Shown: positions 1 through 12,665 of the stretch, piece by piece
Layout: every line of letters begins with the position of its first letter
Numbering within the stretch: the first letter of the stretch is position 1
Assembly (NCBI GenBank): GCA_003116995.1
Contig: BDSL01000011.1
Location: forward strand, 62,001 to 126,000
DNA: 64,000 bases
Direction: 5' to 3'
From: Yamagishiella unicocca
Lineage: Eukaryota; Chlorophyta; Chlorophyceae; Chlamydomonadales; Volvocaceae
The notes under the pieces: model-generated
The model's database searches: none
Told to the model about the DNA's origin: nothing
What the model saw: the letters and a program-made list of their open reading frames with translations, nothing else
Program-made: the position numbers and the translations under genes

Positions 1-33
1 TTTGTTGGGGTCCCTGCGCTGCCGCTGCTGCAG

Positions 34-955
34 GTCCAGCGCGAGGAGCTGGTTCAAGAGATCGAGCGGCGGGTGGCGCAGGAGGACGCGGACAAGCTGA
101 CGGCGAGGATGGCAGCGGCAGGTGTGTTAGGGGGCCCGAGGGTGGTGGCAGGGGGGCTGGCAGGTGTGTTAGGGGGCCCGAGGGTGGTGGCAGGGGGGCT
201 GGCAGGCGGAGGCTGGACACCTGGTGGGTGGCTCCCCTGGGCACTCAGCCCTCGCGCATTGGAGTGATGGCGGCTGCGGCCCCCTCCAACACGCCGCCCG
301 TTGCGCCGCTGGTGGCGGACCCCCTGGCGCTGAGTTGAGTTGGCAACTGGGCGGTGCCCCAGCTCCCACCACACGACCCGCAGCTGCCGACCCGACCCGA
401 CCCTGTTCCTCAGGCATCCACCCCGGGGCACCACCACCGCCGCCCGCTACGGCGTACCCCGCGGCGCCGCCACCGCCCGCGACGTCGTACCCGGCGGCGC
501 CGCCACCGCCCGCCACGTCGTACCCAGCGGCGCCGCCACCGCCGCCAACCGCCGCCTACCACGCAGCTCCCCCGCCACCTGGGCCGCAGCAGCACACCGG
601 CGGCTACACGCCCCCGCCGCCGGCGCCGCACCAGCAGCAACCGCCGCCGCCGCCACACCCCCAGCAGCCGTACATTGCTCCGCCGCCGGGTCACTACGCC
701 TACGGAATGCCGCAGCAGGGGTACAGTGCGGGGCCGCCTCCGCCGCCACCCCAGGGCTACGGGGGCCCGGCGCCGCCTCCGCCGCCTCAGGCGCCTGCGG
801 GCTACCAATCCGGCCCATACGCGTTTCCGCAGCACGCAGCGTACCAAGGCGCACCGCAACCGCCCACTTACGGTGCGCCACCACCCTACGGCGCGCCCCC
901 CCCGCCACCGCAATACCCGTACCAGCCTGGCCAGCCGTACTATCCGCACTCGTAA
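34..955 (+). CDS. 3' end of a gene with a Pro/Tyr-rich C-terminus (5' partial)
   Basis: Two exons are visible, 34-121 and 414-955, ending at TAA 953-955. The first follows a clear acceptor (CTGCTGCAG) and encodes a charged helical stretch (VQREELVQEIERR, then AQEDADKLTARM). The second encodes about 180 residues dominated by repeated PPPPATSYPAAP units and PPPYGAPPPPP-like PY-rich motifs, ending YYPHS. The splice joins phase 1 to phase 1 without breaking the frame. The upstream part, which would carry any identifying domain, lies left of the window. Such tails are common in RNA-binding, splicing and vesicle-trafficking proteins, but nothing here decides between them, so I assign no function. 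The intron 122-413 begins with two copies of a 42-bp unit. Confidence 0.6.
122..205 (+). repeat. 42-bp tandem duplication at an intron 5' end
   Basis: Two near-identical 42-bp units occupy 122-163 and 164-205. Each starts with GTGTGTTAGGGGG and ends in CTGGCAG. The unit begins exactly at the splice donor, so the duplication also copies the donor, and each unit ends in a CAG acceptor-like triplet. Confidence 0.85.
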
Positions 956-1881
956 GGTCTGGCGCTCGCCGTCGTCCGGCGCGGCTGGTGTGGCGCTCCA
1001 CACCGCTGCGCCGGTGGGTGGGTCGTTCTTCGTTGCAGCTGGGCCACGTTCGTGCAAGAGCGTTTGGGTGGGCTGGTGTGTCTGAGAGCGCGCCGGCGGG
1101 CTGACCCAGCGGCGGTGCCGTGCGGCGCTGAATATGTTTAGGCTAGGCCGGGGTGGCCGGGGTTGCTGGGGGAGCCGGGTGCTGGGTTCGGGCCGCAGAT
1201 GCGAGTCGTGGTGGGCTAGCTAGCTAGGTGATAGTGGCCTTCTTGGCTGTAGGTTTCCTTCGGCACGCCTGGGGTGTTTCGATTGGGGCTTGATTAGGCA
1301 TGAGGGCGGGCATCCAAGTCCCGTTGTTGCAGCGCTGCTGGAGATGTATTTTTGCATGCAGCTGGATGCAGGTTGCTGGCATGGGGCTGGGTGATTGTGT
1401 TATGACGTGGTATTGACATGGTGCTTCGTCTGGAGGCCGAGCCCTTACGGCGTAGCGGACCGAAGCACACCAGTGTCCAGTATGTTCAGCTGTGCATCAT
1501 CTACCGTACCATATTACCAGCGTATAGCCTTCAAATGGTTTCCAATGCCCTGCTTTGTGGCCGCAGTAGGCTCGTGGCAACCAGCACGCCCCACGCCCCC
1601 ACCCCCAATGTCGCTGGACGCATCCTTTTCTCCTTTATGTTGAGAGGCCAGGTGAAAGGATTAGAGACCGACACGGCCTTCATTGGCGGTAACACGCTCT
1701 GTTTGCCATACCTTTTAAACAATCGACACAGGACATGCTACGATGCAACGCGCGGCAGTTACTAAGCCCGGGAGGATTCTACTCTCCTCGAATATCTGCG
1801 TCGGCATCCGTTCGTTCCAACGGTTACACAGTCATACGCCCAATACACTCCTAGTAAGGGGCCCTAGGGCCCCGCAGGCTC

Positions 1882-1886
1882 TGTAA
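1882..1886 (+). promoter_or_regulatory. candidate poly(A) signal TGTAA for the Pro-rich gene
   Basis: This is the first TGTAA after the stop at 955. TGTAA is the usual chlamydomonadalean poly(A) signal. It would imply a 3' UTR of about 0.93 kb, similar to the distances seen for the ankyrin and rhodanese genes in this window. Confidence 0.4.
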
Positions 1887-2491
1887 CGAGGACGGGGTCT
1901 ATTTCTCAACCTGAGTGCGCCACCTCAAGCGCCCGCTATCGGCTGCTGCTTTTCTCCTCTCCGTCATTGTGCGGACTTCCCCCTGGTGTTCCGGACAGCG
2001 TTCCTCTTCTGGCGGCGTCATCCAAGCCCAGCGAGTACATCTTCGTTGTGCACGTGTTGGGAGGGTGAGCCTTGGTCTTTGCCCATATGGGGTGCTCGCT
2101 GTGATGTTCTGCTCGCGTCTTGGAATGCCCTGTGTGCTAATCTTCCTTTAGCTGGTAGGCACGACGGTTGGCACGTTTGTGCGGGTTGTGGCCGTTCTGG
2201 GCTCTTACCCCTGCCACTTGCCGTCTGGGGGCGTGGGGGGCCTGCATGCCATGCCCGGGGCTTTTGTTGACGCCCGTCCCCGCTGTTTTATGCGAGGTGT
2301 GCGTTTTGTTTTGGGTGCCTGGCGGCCATGGAGTCGGTTGGCTGTGGCTGTCGCATCGCAGCTGCTGTTTGGGCAGAGTGGCGTCTCGGGACTTTTCGTG
2401 CCCTACTTCAAGCGCGAACAGTGCGAACAGGGTTACTAATACGTACGTGAACGTGTGCATGGAGTGTCTGCGAAAGGCTAGGCTTGGCTAG

Positions 2492-2699
2492 CTTCTAGGG
2501 ATTGTATGACAGAGACTTAAGCTGTGTACAGTTACCACGTGCTGGAATACAAGTAACGAGGGCGAAGTTGGACCACTAAACGTACTTCTGTACTTATCGA
2601 CCCATGGTTTGTCACTTCTAGGGATTTTAAGACAGTGACTTGAATCGTGTGGTGTTATTACTACTAACGAAGACGAAGTTGACGAACGTACTTCTGTAC
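2492..2699 (+). repeat. diverged tandem duplication of about 90-100 bp
   Basis: Unit 1 (2492-2593) and unit 2 (2615-2699) both start CTTCTAGGGATT, share GACAGNGACTT and CGAAGTTG blocks in the same order, and both end CGTACTTCTGTAC. The middle has drifted, so the duplication is old. Confidence 0.7.
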
Positions 2700-3103
2700 C
2701 AACACCTGAATTCGCGTTACGGCATGTAGGTTTCCAGATCACTGGATGTAGCTCCTACTCGGTATTTTTATATTTACTTGTACTTATTTCCCGGGGCTGT
2801 CCTCGTGTCCCCAGTCTCCTCGTCACTTTAGGCTTTTTACGAGGACACTTCTATCATACCCCTATTAATTACAAGATTACACTTTGAAGTCTGGTTGAAT
2901 AAGAAGTACTTGAGATAGGCATTCCTGATTGGTTACGCAGACGGCTAATTTAGGAAGCCCTGTACTGTACCTGGACATCTGTCATTTTACAGCGGGCGAC
3001 ATAAGCAATTGCCATTGCCTAGGGCGCAGACGGCTGGCTAAAGCCTGAAGCTTCACGGCCCAGAAGCGGCGTCGTCGCCCTGGGGGGAGGATCCCCGGGC
3101 GCA

Positions 3104-6100
3104 ATGGTGAAGTCGCGGCGAAGGGAATCAGTCGCCAATCTGACACTCATGGTGTGTATACATTTGATGAATTGGGGTGGATACTTTACGTCGTTGCCGG
3201 GCTTGTGTTATGACGCCTCGACTCGTAGGCTGCAAACCTGTCTCAATGCGGTAGATCAGGGGAATCCGATAAGGGGGATTCGATTAGGCTACGATAGGTC
3301 GAACCAGCCGCCAAGAGGTGTCGAAGCCTGGCATCTTCCACGTGTACAGTGGTACGGTCGTTGCAGGGTTATGGGGGTCGTTACTCGGCCGTACCCGCAC
3401 CTTACCACAGCCTTACACACCCACCCACCACAACAAAACAACCACGGAAATACGGTGCTGGGGGTTGAACTAGCTTCCAGTGGAAGAACGCATGGTTAAT
3501 GCAAACGGGGCATATACCATCCTACGGTGTTCTGATACAGGACACGCACACGCCGGCTCGCGCACCTCTTCCCCCTCCCCCTTCCTACCTGCCTGCAGGA
3601 CAAGGAGGAGACCCCCGCGTCTCCGCCCCAGTGGCAAGGCACGCTGGCGCGCAGGTCGGCTCCTCGCCGCCGAGCCAACACTGACGCGGTGAAGCTGTTG
3701 ATGCTGGGTTACCGGCAGGAGCTGACCCGCGAGTGAGGGAGAGGGGGAGGGGGGCAGGAAGGGGGGGGAGGGAGGGGAGGATTGCAAAAAATACCGTTTA
3801 CTCGACGTGAGCAGTACATTTGGCGCATAGACTTCAGACGCCTGGTTGCGCGCGCATGCTGGATTGACTGTCGAGAAGCTTGTGGAGGTGGCTCGTTGGC
3901 GGCCTGTTAAAGAAGGGAGGGTGTTTGAAAACCGTTGGGGGGAGGGAGGGAGGGAGCGGGGGCCGAGGGAGGGAGGGGGAAAAGGGGGAGGGAAGGGAGG
4001 GTGGGTGTGGCATGAAAAACAGGTACACGACGTGACCCTTGAGCAGCAGGTGTGTTGCTGGCGAGTAGGTTGGCAGCGCGGGGTGCCAGGGGAGGCAGTG
4101 CGGTCAGGCGGTCGGGAGCGAGATGTGGTCGTCCCAGCGGAGCCGCCGGGACTACCTGCAGGACTGCCCCTCCCCCTTTCATGCCCCTCCCCCTTTTCTC
4201 CCCTACACGGGTCTTCCTTCCCCTTTCATGTCCGCACCCGCTTTTCTCTCCCCCGCCCCATCCGCCTGGCAGGTTCACGCTGTTCAACTGCTTCGGCACG
4301 AGCTTCACCACCCTGAGCTCCTTCACGGCACTGGCAGGTGGGCGGCAGCTCCAGGGGGGCTAGGAGGGCCTTGGCGCCCGGGGGCCAGGAGGGGTCGGGA
4401 AATGGGTGGCAGCCCGAAGCCTTACCAAGCACCCAAACGAGTGGGGCTTTGCTGACATGGCCGCACATCATTCCTCCTGTGTCGGCCTGCCCCCTGAGTG
4501 CGTCGTACAGGAACGTACGGCGTTGGTATCGGCTTCACGTTCGGAGGCCCCGTTATAATGATGTGAGGCGACGACCGGGGGTGAGGGGGGGCCTGCGGGG
4601 AAAGAAATACACAGGCAGCCGTGGGGAGACCGCTTAATGCGTTGAGGAGCGGGAATCGATGACTGGGTCGGCAGAGCAGGGCCTGTCTCGGTTTCCTTCC
4701 GTCTTGCATGCCCTGACGCGGGCACCACCCCTCTCACCGGCAGCTGGCCCCCTTCATGCGCGGGGCTGCAGGTGGGGCTGGCTGGTGGTCATGTTCTTCA
4801 CCATCTCAGTGGGCATCAGCATGGCGGTGAGGGGGGAGGAGGGAGTGGTGGTGGGGTGGGGGGGAGGGGGGGAGGAGGGGGTAGTGGTGGTGGGGCACAA
4901 AAACCGATTACACGACATGGGTATGATAGCTGGCGCATGGTATATTAGCTGGGAGGGGTGGCGGCCGTGGAGGGGTGACAGGCGGCAGCAGGTGTGCCTG
5001 CAGGCGCGCCACGAAGGGCACAATGAGGTGCCCCGGTGCGGGAGGAGGAGGCCCTGGGGTCCCTCCCAACCCACCACTCCCTCTCACCCTATGTCCGGAG
5101 CTGTCCGACGTCTCCCCCGGCCCCTCCATCCCGGCCCCTCCACCCCGGCCCCTCCACCCCGGCCCCTCCCTGGCGCTTCTCTCAGGAGCTGGCCTCCGCC
5201 TACCCCACCTCCGGCGCCCTGTACTACTGGTCCTTCAAGCTGGCCCCCCGCCGGCTCCGAAACCTCGCCTGCTGGCTTACAGCGTGGATCCTCATGCTGG
5301 GGCAGGCCGCGCTGTCCGCGTCCGCGATCTACGTGAGGCCTGGTGGGGGAGGGGGGGAGCAGCGCCTGCAGGCGGGGGCTAGCTGCGGGTGCCGGCTGGC
5401 TCATCCCTCCGAGCGGCACCACCCCGAGTGATGCGGGCTGCGCTGCCAGGCAGATGTCGGTGATGCGGGTTTCCTTTCATAGGCTACACGGCGAGGATGT
5501 GCGGGGCAGGCGAGCCGCTTGCGGGGAGGAGCGGGCGGGTCCTGAGCACTTGGGCCCCCCCTGGAGGCCTCGAGCCTGCACGGACCTCACCCCTCCTCCG
5601 CCTCGGAGACAGACATTGGACCCTGGAGGACTCCCCTCGGCCCCCCTCCTGCCCTGGTCTTCTTCACGCCCCCCCCTCGCGCCGGCCCCGCATGCAGACC
5701 TTCGTGGAGCTCTTGCAAGCGGCTGTCCAATACCAGTACGGTAGGTGGGAACAGGAGTCGCAGCGGCAGCTGCAGGCCATCGCCCGGCCTCGACTGCCCG
5801 GGGCCCCACTGGCCGCCTCCCCCGCCTCCGCCTGACCCGCCCCGCCTCCTCCTACCACTCCCGCTCAACTCGTGCAGCCATCATCCTGGGCCCACTGCAT
5901 CGGTTCGGGATTCTTGCGGCCACCGTTGTGGTGGTTGGCGTGTTCACCTGTGGCTCGGCCCGAATGACGGCCTTCATTACCACCTTGGGCACATTGTGAG
6001 TGGCCGGGAGGGGAGGGGAGGGGAGGGGGCGGTCGCAGGATGCTGCAGGGGCGGCAGGGGCAGTGTGCGCCGGGCGGGTCACCCGCTCAGCCCCACGGCC

Positions 6101-8280
6101 TGGCTCCGGAACACTCCGAGGGAACACGAGTAACACTCCAGGACCCCCGGGCCCCGCCCCGTCTCCCTCCCCCCTCCTGTCGTACAGCTGGCACCTCATC
6201 GCGCTGGTGGCCTTCTGCGTGACGCTGCTGCTGGTGGCGCCCAAGAGGCAGACGCCGGAGGTGCGACCCGTGGGGCTGTGGCCTCCTGATGCGGCGGGGG
6301 GCAAGCGGCGGGAAGCGGGTGGCGGGGAGCCGGGTCTCACCCCTGGCTCCCTGCTCATGATCCCCCGATGCCCGGGCGACGCCCTGCCGGGTGGCGAGCT
6401 AGGCTGGCGGGACACGGGCGCACGTACCCGTCCAACAGCCGCACCACGTCCTGCCCTCTTTATCCGCCCCCGATCCGCCCTGGGGCAGCTGGCCCACACA
6501 ACCCCCCTCCGCCGCCCCCTCGCACCCCCCCCCCGCGCCCGCCGAGTCTTCCCATGTCGAGTTACCGGTTCTTTTCTGCCTCCCCCGCGCCCGCCGACAG
6601 TACGTCTTCACGTCCTGGCAGCCCAACACCGACACCACGGGCATTGCGAGCCCCCTCTACACCGCCCTGATGGGCCTCCTAATGGCGCAGTAAGTACGGC
6701 AGCGTGCTTGTGTGTACGGCGATGAGGGGCCGACCCTGTGTCGGACAGCCCCCCCCCCCCCCCCCCTCCTGTCGCGTACACCTCCGCCCCCACCCCCCTC
6801 AGCGCCCTGCGAACCTCAGCCGCATCACTTCAGCATCTTCACCTCCCCCGTACGACACCCTGCACGGCACCTCGGCCCCTTCCAACCCTCCCACCCGCTC
6901 ACCCCCCATCCCCTCCCTGGATCACGCCAGGTGGTGCTTCACCGGGTACGACGGCTCCGCGCACATGGCCGAGCAAACCGCCAACGCCGAGTACAACGTG
7001 CCTCACGCCATCATCCTGTCCATCCTCGGTGCCGGCGTGACTGGCTACCTGCTGATTGCCACACTGGCATTCGTCAAGATGGACGAGAGCCTCCGCTTCA
7101 ACCCGCAGCAGGACATGGAGGGAACCAACCTGGTGCTGCAGATACTCGCACAGGTGGGGGACGCGAGCGGCGCGCTATTGTCGTACCCGGGTGATGCAGC
7201 GCGTGGGTCTGCAAGCCGCGCGACTGTGGCTGGGGTGGGGCGGTTCGTGCCGAGAGGGGCGGTCCAGGGGGGCCCGCCGCGCGGTGGGAGGCTGCAGATG
7301 GGCCCCCTGCTCTCCCCCTTACTAGGTGCCGGGCAGTACCGGAGGGCCCCGGAGGGTTCGGCTTGCAAACCTAAAGCGCGCCCCCCCATGACGCTAGGGC
7401 TCCCCCCCCCCGCCCCCTTCCCTCTCCCCCTCCGGATGCGTGTCCTGCCCCCTTGCATGTCGTACGGCAGATGGCGGGGTCTACGAGGAACACGGCGTAC
7501 GGCAGCGTGGCGCTGTTCACCATCCCGATCGCGGGGGCGTTCTTCTGCAGCTTCCAGAGCATCACCAACAACTCCAGGTGGGGAGGGGCGGGGGCCGCCG
7601 CCCCCTCTCGCGCCGGCCCCCACCTCACCCACCTACCTGCGCTCTGACCCGCCCCAGGGACCCCAGCTTGCCTTCCACATGCTGCCATCGTCGCAGCAGT
7701 CCTTGGGCTCCTGTCTGGCCCCTCGTGTCCTTGAAGGCTGGGCCGCTATGAGCTCCGCGGCACCAAACACACAACGGACGTCCCGCCCCCCCGGCGCACT
7801 CCTGCACCGGGTTGAGCTAACCAGGGGTTTTCTTTCCCTCCGTCGGGCCCCCCGCTCTACACCCACCTCCACCGAGCCCCCCTCTCTTCCCCTCCCCCTC
7901 CACCGGGCCGCAGGATGCTGTACGCCTTCGCCCGCGACGACGGCGTCCCTCTGTCCCGCTGGGCCAAGCTGGTGCACCCGCGCACCCAGGCCCCCGTGGT
8001 TGGCAGCCTGTACATGCTGCTGGGCGCCACCGTGCTGGCCACACCCATGTGCTTCAGCGCTTTCGTGGTGAGGAGGGGATAAGGTGCCGTACGGGTACGG
8101 GTGCCGTACGGGTGTGAGCTGGGCTCAGGACGTCCAGCCCGGTCGTATTAGTGAAGTATACGACCAGTGCAGAGGTGTGTTTGTGTGTTTTAAATATGCT
8201 GAGCTGAGCCGCGAAGGAGACTAGCGCGAGGAGACCAAGGAATCCGGAGGCAGTGCGGGGCGCCAATAGTTACCGAAGGA

Positions 8281-8321
<41 letters not shown>

Positions 8322-10901
8322 ATGAGTGTGTGTACATCGGAATCAGGTGATGCGGGAGGGCGGGAGGGCGCAGGGTTGATTTAGACGGGTAGTTGACCAA
8401 TGCCCAGGTCGGCAGGCAGGTCGGCGTGAGGTGGCCGACTAAATACCTCCCCTCCCTGCCGCCGCAGTTCCCCACCGTCACCTCCTTCGCGGTGCTGGCC
8501 TGCTACACGGCGTACATGCTGCCGGTGCTGTGCAAGTGAGCGCTCGGGGGGGGGGCCTGGCTGGATGGCTCTGTGTGTGTTGGAGGGGTTCGAGGAAGAC
8601 CCGTGTGTTGGAGGGGGGGGTAGAGAGGAAGCCGGCGAACGAACAAAGGCGGAAGGTGTTTGGCCGGAGAGGGGCGGTGCGTGTTTCGCAGCTGAAGGCC
8701 AGCGGGCGGGATGATGCGGCCGCAAGCTGCGCTGGGCCCCGCCCCGAACTTGTGTGCATGTACGGTTTTCTTCGCTAACTCCCAACCGCCCGTCCCGCCC
8801 CCCGGCTCCGAAACCTCAGGCTTTCAACCGGCCGCCGCTACTTCCTGCCCGGACCCTTCCACCTGGGCCCCCGACTGTCGTACATCAATAACGTGGTCTC
8901 GGGGCTGTGGGTCCTCACCATCATGGTCCTCTTCACGCTGCCGCAGCTCTACCCCGTCACGGCGGTCAACTGCAACTGGTCGGGGCCCATCCTGGCCTTC
9001 GTGGTGGCAGTCATCCTGGGCGCGTGAGAGGGGGGAAGGTGGCGGGGTAGGGGGGAGCTGCACGGCTCCTGCCGGGTGGTCCTGGCTGCCCGGCTGACTC
9101 GAGCCGGGAGGTCGTCCGGCTGAGGGCTGCTAGGGTCCCAGAGCCGGCCTTGATGCTCCTGCTACCGCCGCACTGCGCCCTGCCCCCTCAGGTACTACTT
9201 TCCAAAGTACGGCGCGCGCGTGTGGTTCCGAGGTGGGTGGCGGAGAAGCGCGTGCAGCGAGGCAGGAGCAGGAGGAGTCCGACATGGGGGTTGGGCGGGG
9301 GGTGCATACGGCTGGGTTGCGGGCAGGTGCTGCGCTGCGCTGTATGTTCGGGGTGCAGTGACTCGCACTTTGCGCTCATGACGCCGCCACACCTGCCCGC
9401 GTTACCTCCCCCCTTTCTCCCCTGCCGGCCCCCCCTCCCCTTCCCCCCCAAAAAAGGTCCGCGAGCCAACCTGGGTCAGTTTCACGACGTGCTGCCCTCC
9501 GAAGTGGCTCGCGCGGCGGCGGACCTGGCCGCAGCTAGGGCCGCCGAGGAGGCGCAGGACGAGGCGGAAGAGGTCGCGGGTCAGCTGTCCCGCGCGCACA
9601 GCAGCTTCGCCGGCCTGAATCGAGGAGGAGGGGGCGGGGGGGGGGGCGGCGGGGGCATCAGCAGCGGCGCGGAGGATATCGTCGGCGGCCGAGGCGGCGG
9701 CGGCGGCGGACTCCTGTTGAGCAACGCCTTCGTCCGGTCGCACGGCCCCTCTGGCGGGGGTGCGGGTGTGGGTGGGGATGCGGACGACCCCAGCGACGAG
9801 CCCGGGATGATAGCCGGTGGCATCCCCGCCGCGCTCATGGAGGCGATGGCCTCGGGCAGCTTCGCGGCCAGCGGCTCCAATGGAGGCACCCGCCTGGGCT
9901 CCAACAACCGCCACAACTGCCATCCCCACCACAGCCACCACAGCCACAACCAGTTCCAACGGCAGAGTCAGGGCCATGAGGCCCAGCACCCGTCGCCGGT
10001 GGCGCTGGAGGGCAGCGGCAGCCGCACCGCCCCCAGGTCCCCCTCCCCACAAGGCCAGGTGACAGGCTGGCGAGGCGCCGACGGATTCGGGCTGGGCGGC
10101 TCACAGCTAGCGCTGCTGCTGCACAACAGCGGCCTGGGCGACAGTGGCGGCTGCGCCGTGTCGAGTGATGGCCGGCTGTCGCTGGCGGAGGGGCGGCCCC
10201 CGGGGCGGGAGCGCACAGCGAGGCGCCGCTCATGCAGCAGGGCGCAGTCCGGGTCGGGGCGCCTGGACGTGCGGATAGGACCCAGCGGCGGCAGTGGCGG
10301 CAGCGGCTTCACCACTCGCGCCGGCCACTCCAGTTGCGCGGGTTACGATACCGCAGGCGGAGTGGCCGCCGGAGGCGGCGGCACAGGCGGCGCCGGCTCA
10401 GTCAGTTTCGGTATGACCCCGACCTGCAGCCGAGACGGCGCCATGAGGCTGCTGGGGCAGTTGGCTGATGGCGGGTCCACTTCTGGTGCGGGGCCGGTGC
10501 CCGGGTCGGCGCTGCTGGCGCTAGGCCACCAGCAGGCGGCGCAGCGGCGCAAGACTGGGCTGGGCGGCGGAGGCGGAGCGGGCTGCTCGGGCCCCTGCGC
10601 CCTGGCCACCGCCGCGGACGTACGGATGCTGACGGAGCGCCGTACGGCAGCAGCAGCAGCTGCCGCCGCCGCCATGATGGTGCCTGACGTCCGCGGCCCA
10701 AACCCCGAAGACTGTCCCTCCCCGTCCCCCCGCCCGAGGGCCGGACCGAGGGGCAGCGCGGGCGTCATGGCGCCGGCGGGCGGTGCCCCGTTGGCCGCAC
10801 CCGCCGCAGCCGCACCAGCCGCAGCCCGAGTGCCGCACAGCAGCAGCTCCGCCTCCGCCTCCGGGATCGTTGTGGGCGCAGACTCGACTCCGGCGCACTA
10901 G
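3104..10901 (+). CDS. BAT1/GABA-permease-like amino-acid transporter (APC superfamily) with long Gly-rich tail
   Basis: A multi-pass membrane protein expected to move amino acids or GABA-like compounds by the APC fold. Phase-consistent exons are 3599-3732, 4273-4337, 4511-4562, 4772-4826, 5186-5332, 5698-5740, 5878-5995, 6188-6260, 6601-6689, 6931-7153, 7471-7577, 7914-8067, 8468-8535, 8820-9023, 9192-9232 and 9457-10901, giving 1005 residues. Family landmarks run in order: LGYRQELTREF before helix 1, FNCFGTSFTTLSSFTALAG, the ELASAYPTSGALYYW signature, FTGYDGSAHMAEQT with an H-M-x-E motif, FCSFQSITNNSRMLYAFARD, YFLPGPFHLG, and a last helix ending in YYFPK. The transporter core matches the usual ~520 residues. 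The last exon adds about 480 residues that are Gly/Ala/Ser-rich, with a His cluster near 9900-9960. The start is uncertain: ATG 3104 with donor at 3152 fits the phase but is only a guess. I recognise no membrane segment in the tail. Confidence 0.86.
8284..8319 (+). repeat. (GT)n microsatellite in a transporter intron
   Basis: About 18 uninterrupted GT dinucleotides lie in the intron between exons 7914-8067 and 8468-8535. The preceding intron sequence also carries repeated GTGCCGTACGGG blocks at 8091-8114. Confidence 0.95.
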
Positions 10902-11619
10902 GACGGCCGCCTGTAGGCTGGGGCCATGGAGTGTGGTGTGCCGGGGGCCCCCGCGGGGGCCCGGGGGGCCGGAGGGGTGCGGTGCGGCGGGGCAGCGGCG
11001 GAGCCATGTCGCGGCTCCAGTTCCCCGGGGTACTGGGGGGCCGAATGTGGGCGAATACACAGTGTAGTTGTATCGCGCGGCATGCCGTACATGTGGTACT
11101 GCTGGCTTATGTCTGGACGATGCAAAGAGGGTATGCATGGGCACGGCGTGCATAAGAGATATCATCGCACCTGGTGTGTGTGTTACAGCAGCCCCGGTAG
11201 TGCTGCCAGGGGGGGAGGGGCGGGGGGAGGCTGGGAGCCAGGGAGGGACTGGGTCGGCAGGGGGTGGTGGGTAGGTGCGCTCCAGGGAGGGCGCTAGTTC
11301 TTAGACAACGTGCAGGCGGACGAGTTACCTGGACAGCGCCACTGTTAGTACGGTGGTAGGACTTGTGTGCGTCGGACGGACGGCGTGGAAGCCCCACGGC
11401 CGGCTTGCCCTGCTCGCGGCCCCGGTTAGGCTGGGGGCCGCTAGGCAGCATGAGTCGTGCCGAGACTACGCCGTATACATCCCATTAGGTCTTTGCTGTT
11501 ATGGAAGGCGTTGGCGTCTAATCGACGACAAGCCAGCGAAGATGGTTGATTGCCAGGGTCAGAGGGTAAGACTTTTACCTACGTCCATAAATGCTCAAGT
11601 ACGAGTGGAGTGCTGGAGG

Positions 11620-11925
11620 CTTTTCGGGAGGGGCGTTTCTCGTGTGTGGGTGGTGCCCTGGGCCGCCGGGACGTCGGTCCCCGCCCGTCGGTCCGAGCTG
11701 TTGGCTGGTCCCTCTGTTTTTCCTGCGGTGGGCTTCGGGGTCCCTGAGTCGTCCTTTTTCGTCGGGGCCCCGCCCTCATGGGCGCAGCGGGGTGTCCTGT
11801 GTTTGCCGCGTGCCTTCTGGGGCACCAGCTGGCGGCTAGCGCTGGTTTCGCTGGCTTCTCATGGGGTGAGGTGTGTGGCCTCCCTCTTGTCCTGGGCTCG
11901 CCTGGGCTTGAGGGCACTGCAACAG
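11620..11925 (+). repeat. dispersed repeat A, copy 1
   Basis: About 306 bp sharing ordered blocks with 40771-41020 and 41745-42027: TTCGGGNGGGGCG at the left, CCCGCCCGTCGGT, GGTGTCCT, GCTGGCNGNTAGCG, and at the right end GGGCTTGAGGGCACTGCAAC. The last block is identical in copy 3. No transposase-like reading frame or terminal inverted repeats were recognised. Confidence 0.8.
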
Positions 11926-12658
11926 CCTATTATATCATATTGTTATCATGAGCGCAGTCGAACGGGCCGCGGGTATGCTTGGTTATAGTTTTCGCTGGTT
12001 TATCATGTTTGCAAGCCGATGAGCACCGTACTACATGTCAACACGTGATTAGTCATGGGTTCGGGAGAGCCAGGCCTTGTTGCTCTTGATACTGCGTTCA
12101 ATATCTTACATTTCTCATTCTTAGCGCTGAATCGCCAGAAGCGTCAACCAGAAGCGCGACCAGAACGGCAACGGTGGCTTGGGGCTTTCCTGTGCATTTG
12201 CCGCCCCCGCCGCCCTGAAGTGGATCAGGGATATCATGACGTTTTCCTCATTACTAATATTTTTGGTCTCCGGGCCCTATGTGGTCATCGTGGTGTTTAC
12301 AGCCGGCCAATAGGGTGCAGCCCCCCTTTTTGGGTGGGAGATGGTTAGTTGGTTGGTTGGTCGGTTGGCCGCCCAGTTGCTGGCTGGCTGCGGTGTTCCC
12401 GGCGGGGCAGAGGCGGACCTTGAGACCTAGGTAGGGGCCCGCCGCCGTTGGACAGCCGGTGGGCTGACTTGCATGGAGGGGAGGGGGTGGGTTTGCCTGC
12501 GCCGGGGGACGCCACACGGACCCAACGAATGAAGCGGTGAGAGAAGCCTTGACCAGGAAAGAATTCCTTTTGTTTGCGCCATAGTACACCTGCCTGGACT
12601 GGCGTCTAGGCAATGATTGGTGACGCTCTCCATGTGTCGGGCCTCGTAACAGCAACCG

Positions 12659-12665
12659 TATAAAA
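12659..12665 (+). promoter_or_regulatory. canonical TATA box without an assigned gene
   Basis: TATAAAA is followed after about 18 nt by ATG 12683, which opens only a 12-codon frame (MALVIAYRCIVC). A spliced short gene is possible, but no exon chain could be supported. Confidence 0.25.

Larger units (their letters stand above)
956..3103. other. 3' UTR and intergenic DNA, no gene recognised
   Basis: The first ~0.9 kb is probably 3' UTR of the upstream gene. The rest becomes AT-richer from about 2480 to 3000. Open frames here are short and resemble no family I know. A diverged tandem duplication lies at 2492-2699. The transporter promoter should lie toward the right end, but I see no clear TATA box. 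Confidence 0.5.

Noticed and set aside
410..1104. Several overlapping 180-250-codon frames on both strands around the Pro-rich exon
   Set aside because: They are frame shadows of GC-rich CCG/GCC repeats. Only the frame ending at 955 has a consistent splice join.
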